From an uncultured Croceitalea sp. (GTDB lineage Bacteria > Bacteroidota > Bacteroidia > Flavobacteriales > Flavobacteriaceae): 64,000 nt of DNA. The stretch's first letter is position 1; every line of letters starts with the position of its first letter. The translations under genes were made by a program, and so were the position numbers. Where the stretch lies: positions 49,385-113,384 of the forward strand of contig CANNDD010000010.1 in the NCBI GenBank assembly GCA_947503285.1, written 5' to 3'. Under the pieces are notes generated by a model, which saw only the letters and a list, made by a program, of their open reading frames with translations, did not search any database and was not told where the DNA came from. Positions 57,622 through 64,000 of this stretch are shown here, one piece after another.

Positions 57622-59133
57622 ATGCGATCATTCCTCGTCCGTTTCTTTCAATTTGCACTACTATTGGTTTTATTCACGAACTGCAGTTCATCTGAATCTT
57701 CTGATGACCCCATATCAATGCCAGATGAGGAGGTTGAGGAAACTGTTGCCATAATTAATCTGGCTACAGAAGCAGGTACGACCCTAGACTTTGGGTCTAT
57801 CGTACAAAACAACTCCAGTACCCAAAATTTGAAGGTGACCAATACAGGAAATTCCAATTTAGTGGTCTCCAGTATTCAGGTTCCCGACGGTTTGGAATTA
57901 GACTGGACCTCAGGTACCATACCGGCCAATTCTTCACAAGATATCACGGTAACCTTCAAACCAATAGCCGTTCAAGATTATCAGGGTGATATCGTTTTTA
58001 CCAGCAATGCCTCAAGTGGCGCATCGGTAATCGGATTCACAGGGGTGGGAATAAGCACTATTTATGATGGTGATGTAACCTTGGAAAATCAGCAGGAAGT
58101 CGACGATTTTTCAAAATTGGGATACACCGAGATTACCGGAAGGCTTTTCATTGGTATTCAGGTAGTATCGTCAACATCTGATATTTCTGACCTTTCCGGT
58201 TTGGTCGGCTTGGTAAAAGTAGGCGCATTTCGGTTAATGAGCACCACTGATCTTACAGACCTTTCAGGATTGCAGAATATGCAGGTTAGCCAAAGTATCT
58301 CTATAAACTACACTGACGGTCTAGAGAACATTGATGCATTGGCCCTAAACACAGAGCTGACCGATCATCTCAACATAAGTTTCAATACATCCCTTAAAAA
58401 TATCGATGGCCTTACCAACATGATACGTGTGGGCAAAAGCTTAATTATAGGTAAAAATAAGGTGTTGGAAAACTTAAACGGCCTTGTCAGCGTCATGTCT
58501 ATTGGAGAAGATTTTGGAATTGATGAAAATCCGTTGATAACAACACTCAATGCATTATCCGTTACTACCGTTGGGGGCAATATTACCATAGCGAATAATG
58601 ATGCCCTTTTCGACTTTTGCGGAATTAAAGCGGCATTATCAAATGGCTTTCAAGGAGTTTTTAAAGACCCTATCTTTAATCGCTATAACCCCACGGCCGA
58701 TGAAATAGTAAATGGAATCTGTGGGCGTGAGGTTCCGGCAGATACCTATCATGGAACCCTGAGAATAGGTAATCAGTTCCGAGTGGATAGGTTGGCCTCT
58801 AAAGGATACCGAATCATTGAGGGCAGCCTACTTATTCAGGGCAACCCAGAGGGTAATGATGTAATCACTTCTTTTGATGGAATGAGCACGGTTGAAGAAA
58901 TAACAGGAAGACTACAAATCATTCGTACTAGTATCGAAAACCTGGAAGGTTGGAACAATTTAACTAGAGTTGGAGACCGTTTTCAAGTCATAGACAATGC
59001 CCAACTGACCGATTTTTGTGGTGTTGTACCTTTGTTTCAAGCACCTAACGGTCTTTCCGACACTGTTTTTCCCACGGGTAATGGTTACAATCCCACACAG
59101 CAAGATTTAGAGGCAGGTATCTGCACGGAGTAG
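57622..59133 (+). CDS. Lipoprotein with HYDIN-like and leucine-rich/L-domain repeats
   Basis: Protein of 503 residues. ATG 57622 is chosen because the lipoprotein signal (FFQFALLLVLFTNC, then SSSESSDDP) starts there. Residues about 38-150 form an immunoglobulin-like HYDIN/ASPM-type domain (LDFGSIVQNNSSTQNLKVTN, ANSSQDITVTFKP). The rest is a series of leucine-rich or receptor-L-like repeats (ISDLSGLVGLVKVG, LTDLSGLQNMQV, LKNIDGLTNMIRV), in two blocks each ending in a short FCGI/FCGV motif. A surface adhesion or binding role is likely; the ligand is unknown. Confidence 0.83.
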   Translation: MRSFLVRFFQFALLLVLFTNCSSSESSDDPISMPDEEVEETVAIINLATEAGTTLDFGSIVQNNSSTQNLKVTNTGNSNLVVSSIQVPDGLELDWTSGTIPANSSQDITVTFKPIAVQDYQGDIVFTSNASSGASVIGFTGVGISTIYDGDVTLENQQEVDDFSKLGYTEITGRLFIGIQVVSSTSDISDLSGLVGLVKVGAFRLMSTTDLTDLSGLQNMQVSQSISINYTDGLENIDALALNTELTDHLNISFNTSLKNIDGLTNMIRVGKSLIIGKNKVLENLNGLVSVMSIGEDFGIDENPLITTLNALSVTTVGGNITIANNDALFDFCGIKAALSNGFQGVFKDPIFNRYNPTADEIVNGICGREVPADTYHGTLRIGNQFRVDRLASKGYRIIEGSLLIQGNPEGNDVITSFDGMSTVEEITGRLQIIRTSIENLEGWNNLTRVGDRFQVIDNAQLTDFCGVVPLFQAPNGLSDTVFPTGNGYNPTQQDLEAGICTE

Positions 59134-59243
59134 TTTATTGCAAGTGAAGAATCGAATAGGGGTTTAAACGTAAGTACTAGATTGGAAATAAAATGATTCC
59201 GTGGGCCTAATATCCTTATTTTCGTGCAACTCAATCCAATTCA

Positions 59244-60420
59244 ATGATCAAGAAAACCTTTTTTATCCTATTACTATTTTTGACCAATTTCAGTTATTCC
59301 CAAATTACTTTTGAAGCAGGTTACTTCATTGATAGCACAGGTGAAAAAAAAAGACGTTTTAATAAAAAATATCGATTGGGATAGCAATCCTGAGGAATTT
59401 AGCTACAAGACCTCACAAAACGCAACGGAACAACTACATGATGTGACCAGCGTGAAGGAATTTGGTGTCTATAATGAATCACGGTATGTGAGTGCACTGG
59501 TCAATATAGACAGATCCAGTAATCAAAATAGCAAGCTAACGTCATATAGAAGGGCGGTATTTACCGAAGAAAGATTGTTCTTAAAAGAAGTACTGATAGG
59601 CGAGGCCAGTCTCTATCGCTACAAATCAGGTAACTTATTTCGTTATTTCTTTACCCTAGAAAATAACGAAGGTAATTATGAGCAATTGGTTTTTAAACGT
59701 TTCATACCTGAAGGAACTACGATAAAGGTAAATGAAAGGTATAAGCAACAACTAACGAACATACTGAAGTGTGAATCCGTATCGGCAACTGACATAAAGG
59801 CGGTCAAATATGAAAAAAATTCATTGGTTGCGCTATTTAAAAAATACAATACCTGCGTTGACCCCGAAAAGGTTTATGTCGAGGATAATAAAAGTAAGGT
59901 AGCGTTTCATATTTCACTTAGACCTGGTTTAAAATCCAGTTCCCTAGAGTTTATAGATAGTGGTATTTTCCGCGACATTAGCTTTGACTTTGGCAATATG
60001 CTAGGCGTTCGTTTTGGAGTCGAAGCAGAACTGGTACTACCCTTCAACAAGAACAAATGGGCATTTATTTTTGAACCCACCTATCAAAGCTTTCAGTCTG
60101 ACGATGATACCTCAGAAAATACCGTAGACTACAAATCAATTGAGGTACCAATTGGGTTAAGGCATTACCTATTCCTTAAAAATTCAAAGTTTTATATCAA
60201 TGGCGGTATGGTGCTGGACAACCCTATAAACTCATCCCTAAATGGGCGGGAGTCAACCTTTTCAAGTAATATCATGTACGGGGTCGGATTTGTATTCAAC
60301 GAAAAATATGGTATTGAACTTAGAAGACAATCCCGAAGGGATATCATTAGTAGGTTTGTAGGTAGCAATGGTGATTACTTTGGCAATTTTGAAGTCATCT
60401 TAAGCATTCAGGTTTTCTGA
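59244..60420 (+). pseudogene. Putative outer-membrane beta-barrel protein, frameshifted at an A9 run
   Basis: The true start is ATG 59244: it encodes a signal peptide (MIKKTFFILLLFLTNFSYSQ) and ITFEAGYFIDSTGEKK, then stops at 59382-59384 because of one extra base in the A9 run at 59344-59352. With eight A residues the frame would continue without a break into DVLIKNIDWDSNPEEFSYK and on to 60420, a protein of about 391 residues ending in the aromatic-rich strand pattern of an outer-membrane barrel (FEVILSIQVF). A TTG-initiated frame from 59311 exists but lacks the signal peptide. This could be a decayed gene, a phase-variable or slippage-dependent gene, or an assembly error. Confidence 0.8.
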
Positions 60421-60425
60421 TTTCT

Positions 60426-60758
60426 TTAAAGTTCTTCTGGAGCCAACTCCACTTCCAGCCCATCCAACTCCGGAGTGATATGGATTTGGCACCCCAATCT
60501 ACTAGTATCTTCAACATTAAAGGCTTCGGCCAACATGGCTTCCTCATCATCGGATTTTTCGGGGAGTTCATGATTGGATTTTACGTAACATTGGCATGAG
60601 GCGCACATGGCCATACCACCACAAATGCCTATGGTGCCTTCTGGTGCCAGTTCATAAGAACGTACGACCTCCATCAGGTTCATATTCATATCGGTCGGGG
60701 CATCCACTTCATGGAGGGTGCCTTCACGGTCAATAATCTTGATTTTTATATCAGACAT
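60426..60758 (-). CDS. 2Fe-2S ferredoxin (adrenodoxin type)
   Basis: Electron carrier of 110 residues. Ligands C46, C52, C55 (CGGMAMCASC) and C90 (RLGCQIH) match the vertebrate/adrenodoxin-type pattern C-x5-C-x2-C...C. It is strongly acidic, as expected for docking to a reductase. It is the natural partner of the ferredoxin-NADP reductase two genes upstream, from which it is separated by the four-helix-bundle gene. It ends 5 bp from the convergent barrel gene. Confidence 0.92.
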   Translation of the reverse strand: MSDIKIKIIDREGTLHEVDAPTDMNMNLMEVVRSYELAPEGTIGICGGMAMCASCQCYVKSNHELPEKSDDEEAMLAEAFNVEDTSRLGCQIHITPELDGLEVELAPEEL

Positions 60759-60765
60759 ACTTTAG

Positions 60766-60797
60766 AGTGGAATAGTGGATTAGTGTTACAGTGAAAT
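60766..60797 (+). repeat. AGTG-headed octamer array, left flank of four-helix gene
   Basis: Four imperfect 8-bp units: AGTGGAAT, AGTGGATT, AGTGTTAC, AGTGAAAT. It starts 7 bp upstream of the ferredoxin start codon. A related array lies in the opposite orientation on the other side of the four-helix-bundle gene (61217-61255). Confidence 0.7.
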
Positions 60798-60854
60798 TTA
60801 AGATTTTAGAATTTATTTGATATCAAATTAGCAACTAGATTACTCTTTATAGAT

Positions 60855-61202
60855 TTATTTCATCGATTTAATGAATGCATATAACATTTTTGAAATTTCA
60901 TTAGTCTCATTAATTAAATCTTTTGATTCACTTTTATCGATGTAGTTTAGCCTTTCTGACAGATAAAGCATAGATCTTAATTCGCTGTTGGAAGCAAGGG
61001 AGAAATAAAGAAAGCGTTTGAAATCTGCATTTGAACTTCGCTCAAAACCTTCGGCTATGTTATTTGAAATAGAGATGGAAGCTCTGGTAATCTGATCTCT
61101 AAAACCAAAATCTCTACTACCTGAAAAAGAAGCATAGATTCGTACAGCTAAATCTTGTGATTTTTGCCAAATTTTTAAGTCTTCAAAACGTTGTACGGTC
61201 AT
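60855..61202 (-). CDS. Four-helix bundle protein (23S rRNA IVS-encoded protein family)
   Basis: Protein of 115 residues of the four-helix-bundle family named after ORFs in 23S rRNA intervening sequences; the fold is shared with Avd-type proteins. The family pattern is clear: FEDLKIWQKSQDLAVRIY, then ITRASISISNNIAEGFERSS, then FKRFLYFSLASNSELRSML. Function is unknown. It sits between a ferredoxin and its reductase and is flanked by inverted octamer arrays, as though inserted into that operon. No reverse transcriptase or variable-protein gene is nearby, so a diversity-generating role is not supported here. Confidence 0.92.
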   Translation of the reverse strand: MTVQRFEDLKIWQKSQDLAVRIYASFSGSRDFGFRDQITRASISISNNIAEGFERSSNADFKRFLYFSLASNSELRSMLYLSERLNYIDKSESKDLINETNEISKMLYAFIKSMK

Positions 61203-61216
61203 AACCGATATCCATT

Positions 61217-61255
61217 ATTAAACTAACTCACTTTCTTACTATTTCACTAAGTACT
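61217..61255 (-). repeat. AGTG-headed octamer array, right flank of four-helix gene
   Basis: Read on the minus strand: AGTACTT, AGTGAAAT, AGTAAGAA, AGTGAGTT, AGTTTAAT. The array begins inside the TAG stop of the ferredoxin-NADP reductase gene and ends 15 bp before the four-helix start. It is inverted relative to the array at 60766-60797 and shares the unit AGTGAAAT with it. Confidence 0.65.
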
Positions 61256-62312
61256 AATCTATACTTTTTACAACAGCCTTCGGTGCTTCCTTTTTACTAC
61301 CATCAAAACCGGTCACACCACCTACCGTGGTATATTTCATTACATATTTTTTATCAGGATGGATACGTTGATACGCACTTTGGCACATTAAGGTCGCTTC
61401 GTGAAACCCACAAAGAATCAGTTTTAGCTTACCAGGATAGGTATTCACATCACCAATGGCATATATACCGGGAATATTGGTTTGATAATCCAGCGTATTA
61501 TCCACTTTGATGGCATTCTTTTCAATTTCCAACCCCCAATCCGCTATCGGGCCCAATTTGGGCGATAGCCCAAAAAGCGGGATAAAATCATCTATAGCTA
61601 TCTCTATGGTTTCTTTTGTATCTGTTTTTTGAACGGTTACAGCGGTCAAATTCGCTTCCCCTTTTAGCTCAACCACCTCAGCGGGGGTAATTAAGTTGAT
61701 TTTTCCGAGGTTCTTCAATTCTTGAACTTTCTCTACGGAATCTAAAGCTCCCCTAAACTCGTTTCTACGGTGCACTAAGGTTACCTCTGATGCTACATCG
61801 GTCAAAAAAATGGCCCAATCCAACGCAGAATCACCACCGCCGGCTATAAGAACCTTTTTGTCCCTAAAAACCTCAGGGTCACGTATAATATAAGCCACGC
61901 CCCTATCTTCAAAACGGTTGAGGTTATCCAATTGCGGCTTACGCGGTTCAAAGCTCCCCAATCCGCCTGCAATGGCCACAATAGGGGCCTTGTGCTCAGT
62001 GCCCTTGTTTGTGGTTACGATAAAAGAACCGTCATCTAATCTTTCTATACTATCTGCCCGTTCCCCTAAAGTAAAACCGGGCTGAAAGGGTTTGATCTGT
62101 TCCATGAGATTATGGACCAAATCACCCGCTAAAACTTCTGGAAAACCTGGAATGTCGTAAATGGGCTTCTTGGGGTAAATCTCAGAACATTGGCCACCCG
62201 CCTGCGGAAGGGCATCGATCAAATGGCATTTCAATTTTAAAAGACCAGCCTCAAAAACGGTAAAAAGCCCAGTTGGTCCAGCTCCAATTATCAGAATATC
62301 GGTAGTTACCAT
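61254..62312 (-). CDS. Ferredoxin-NADP reductase (thioredoxin-reductase-like type)
   Basis: FAD- and NAD(P)-binding flavoprotein of 352 residues, of the YumC-like/type 2 ferredoxin-NADP reductase family. The FAD loop GAGPTG is at 10-15, the second dinucleotide motif is VLIAGGGDSALDWA, and the C-terminal FAD motif is GIYAIGDVNTYPGK. The redox CxxC of true thioredoxin reductases is absent, which supports ferredoxin reductase. It is upstream of the ferredoxin on the same strand. It would pass electrons between NADPH and ferredoxin. Confidence 0.9.
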   Translation of the reverse strand: MVTTDILIIGAGPTGLFTVFEAGLLKLKCHLIDALPQAGGQCSEIYPKKPIYDIPGFPEVLAGDLVHNLMEQIKPFQPGFTLGERADSIERLDDGSFIVTTNKGTEHKAPIVAIAGGLGSFEPRKPQLDNLNRFEDRGVAYIIRDPEVFRDKKVLIAGGGDSALDWAIFLTDVASEVTLVHRRNEFRGALDSVEKVQELKNLGKINLITPAEVVELKGEANLTAVTVQKTDTKETIEIAIDDFIPLFGLSPKLGPIADWGLEIEKNAIKVDNTLDYQTNIPGIYAIGDVNTYPGKLKLILCGFHEATLMCQSAYQRIHPDKKYVMKYTTVGGVTGFDGSKKEAPKAVVKSID

Positions 62313-62377
62313 AAAAAGTTTTCAAAGGGGTAAAACTAAGTTTTGTGATAAGGAAAAGAAATCCAATTGTAGTCAGG

Positions 62378-62617
62378 TTAGCTTAAGTTGATGACTTCCT
62401 CTATTTGCGGGGCGTACTTTTTGATGGTCATTTCGACCCCGCTTTTAAGTGTCATTTGATTTACACTACAACCAATACAATTACCTTCTAAGCGAACTTT
62501 TACCGAAATATCATTATCGATTGAAATCAGTGAAATATCACCTCCATCACTTTGTAAAAAAGGACGGATCTCATCCAATGCTTTTTCTACGTTCCGCTTC
62601 ACTTCTTCTGATGTCAT
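62378..62617 (-). CDS. NifU-like C-terminal domain protein
   Basis: Small iron-sulfur scaffold or carrier of 79 residues, consisting of a lone NifU C-terminal domain. The C-x2-C motif is in GNCIGCSVNQMTLK, preceded by FLQSDGGDISLI. It lies 6 bp after the Mrp gene, so it is coupled to it, and upstream of the ferredoxin reductase. Likely role: iron-sulfur cluster transfer to the ferredoxin and other targets. Confidence 0.93.
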   Translation of the reverse strand: MTSEEVKRNVEKALDEIRPFLQSDGGDISLISIDNDISVKVRLEGNCIGCSVNQMTLKSGVEMTIKKYAPQIEEVINLS

Positions 62618-62623
62618 GACGAT

Positions 62624-63760
62624 TTACTTTTTAACTGCAGCACAACCTGCCATTGTTGTAATCTTAATTGCTTCTGTCGGGGGCAAATCCGTATTTCTAT
62701 TGACCAATTCCTGTACCACATTCTTGGTCAGTGCTTCAAATGCCGCTTCGATTGGTGATGCCGCTTGCAATGCTGCCGGTCTACCAATATCCCCTGCCTC
62801 ACGAATACTTTGCACCAAAGGTACTTCACCTAAAAAAGGCACCTTTAAATCAACGGCCAGGTGCTTCGCACCATCTTTACCAAAGATATGATATTTGTTG
62901 TCAGGCAGTTCAGCAGGGGTAAAATAGGCCATATTCTCAATAATGCCCAAAACGGGAACATTTATTGCCTCTTGCTGAAACATGGCGACCCCTTTACGGG
63001 CATCTGCCAATGCGATCTCTTGGGGCGTACTAACAACGACCGCTCCTGTTACGGGTAATGACTGCATGATACTTAAATGGATATCTCCCGTACCAGGGGG
63101 CAAATCCAACAAAAGAAAATCCAAATCACCCCAATGTGCGTCAAAAATCATTTGGTTCAATGCTTTTGAAGCCATTGGTCCGCGCCAAATCACCGCTTGG
63201 TTCGGTTGCGTAAAGAAGCCTATCGATAATAGTTTAACCCCATAATTTTCAACGGGCTTCATTTTATTCTTTCCATCAACATTGATAGAGAGGGGGCGTT
63301 CCATGGCCACATCGAACATTATGGGCATTGAAGGACCATAGATATCGGTATCCAACAGGCCAACATTAAATCCCATTTTTGCCAAGGTAACGGCCAAATT
63401 GGCGGTTACCGTAGATTTACCGACACCTCCTTTACCAGAGGCCACGGCGATAATATTTTGAATACCCGCAATCGGTTTTCCTTTGATTTCATTGACCTTT
63501 GGTTTTGCAGCTGCCTCGACTTTAAGATTCACTTTGATTTTAGCCTTTGCATATACCTTTTCATGGATGATTTTCAGTATCTCAACTTCGGTCTTCTTTC
63601 GTGCCTGCAAACTCGGATTCGCTATAGTGACGTCAACTTCGACTTCATCCCCAAAAATCTGTATGTTCTTTACCGCACCACTTTCAACCATGTTTTGGCC
63701 TTCACCTGGTACGGTGATAAATTCCAACGCCTTTAAAACTTCTTTTTTATCTAGCTTCAT
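62624..63760 (-). CDS. Mrp/NBP35-family iron-sulfur carrier ATPase
   Basis: P-loop ATPase of 378 residues. An N-terminal MIP18-like domain (about 1-85: VPGEGQNMVESGAVKNIQIF) is followed by the deviant Walker A SGKGGVGKST (109-117) and the family segments DTDIYGPSMPIMF and LLLDLPPGTGDIHL. The CxxC cluster-binding motif usual in ApbC/NBP35 proteins is missing; the only cysteine is near the C-terminus (AGCAAVKK). It is the first gene of the iron-sulfur cluster. Probable role: cluster assembly or transfer with the NifU-like protein. Confidence 0.9.
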   Translation of the reverse strand: MKLDKKEVLKALEFITVPGEGQNMVESGAVKNIQIFGDEVEVDVTIANPSLQARKKTEVEILKIIHEKVYAKAKIKVNLKVEAAAKPKVNEIKGKPIAGIQNIIAVASGKGGVGKSTVTANLAVTLAKMGFNVGLLDTDIYGPSMPIMFDVAMERPLSINVDGKNKMKPVENYGVKLLSIGFFTQPNQAVIWRGPMASKALNQMIFDAHWGDLDFLLLDLPPGTGDIHLSIMQSLPVTGAVVVSTPQEIALADARKGVAMFQQEAINVPVLGIIENMAYFTPAELPDNKYHIFGKDGAKHLAVDLKVPFLGEVPLVQSIREAGDIGRPAALQAASPIEAAFEALTKNVVQELVNRNTDLPPTEAIKITTMAGCAAVKK

Positions 63761-64000
63761 TCAGCCCTATTTATAGTGCAATCGTTTATATGAATTCCAC
63801 ACCTGCCCGCTTATGGTCGTTCAAATGGATTACAAAGATACGGTGTAGGGTTTAGATTTTGAAGTAGTTATATCGGAATTGGGAATGCCGCCATAAGGTT
63901 CCGTTATCTAAAGGATATTGTTGCTTCGACTGCGCTATTAGTTTAGCATTCTATATTTGAAGTAAGTTCAATCAAATTAAATTTCTGAAAAACCAGAGGG
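63761..64000. other. Intergenic region at window end
   Basis: 240 bp upstream of mrp with no gene seen. It contains CTTCGACTGCGCT (63924-63936), nearly identical to a word in the 35.3-kb spacer, suggesting a decayed dispersed intergenic repeat. Confidence 0.45.

Noticed and set aside
59311..59343. TTG start at 59311 for the barrel protein
   Set aside because: It lacks a signal peptide, whereas the ATG at 59244 supplies one in the frame that joins perfectly if one A is removed.
60855..61202. Diversity-generating retroelement accessory protein (Avd)
   Set aside because: The fold is shared, but no reverse transcriptase, template repeat or variable protein is in the window.

Overview
The window is 64 kb of a Bacteroidota chromosome, most probably a marine Flavobacteriia/Flavobacteriaceae member. 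The grounds are AT-rich DNA, a SusC/SusD pair, many lipoprotein signal peptides, a type IX secretion C-terminal domain, a mevalonate-pathway cluster, and genes with little Shine-Dalgarno signal. I saw no rRNA, tRNA, CRISPR array, insertion sequence or prophage. About 40 protein genes are supported.

Layout. 1-7.2 kb: the 3' part of an S9 peptidase, then a minus-strand cluster of nitrilase, UbiA-type prenyltransferase, mevalonate kinase and diphosphomevalonate decarboxylase (isoprenoid synthesis and use), then TspO and a DUF1697 protein. 7.3-9.6 kb: glycerol kinase and glycerol facilitator, separated by two heptamer repeat arrays. 9.6-16.9 kb: a minus-strand operon of LacI regulator, GH65 phosphorylase, GH13 amylase-like lipoprotein, glycerophosphodiesterase and BaiN-like flavoprotein. 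17.2-35.2 kb: a divergent operon starting with SusC/SusD. After a strong terminator-like hairpin come three tandem paralogous VCBS/FG-GAP-ASPIC/UnbV lipoproteins, a vanadium-haloperoxidase-type lipoprotein, a GyrI-like-domain protein and a propeller-like lipoprotein, with 4- or 8-bp start/stop overlaps at most junctions.

35.4-46.9 kb: a 1237-residue protein joining a metallophosphatase, a CotH-like kinase-fold segment and an outer-membrane barrel; an HD-phosphohydrolase fused to a Pycsar-type membrane effector domain; a GAF protein; an LpxH-like phosphoesterase; a membrane AraC regulator; an acyltransferase; and a secreted orphan. 47-55.5 kb: penicillin-acylase-type lipoprotein, TPM-domain protein, and a pair of secreted beta-helix proteins (G8 domain with type IX tail, then a relative with a His-rich insert). 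55.7-60.4 kb: ABC exporter, HYDIN-like/LRR lipoprotein, and an outer-membrane protein gene broken by one extra A in an A9 run. 60.4-63.8 kb: 2Fe-2S ferredoxin, four-helix-bundle protein, ferredoxin-NADP reductase, NifU-like protein and Mrp ATPase, an iron-sulfur and redox cluster running on the minus strand.

The main unusual points are the phosphatase/kinase-like/barrel fusion, the HD-Pycsar fusion, the SusCD-VCBS3-haloperoxidase operon, the A9 frameshift, the G8/His-rich pair, and short tandem repeat arrays that begin in or near stop codons, including inverted octamer arrays that bracket the four-helix-bundle gene exactly.
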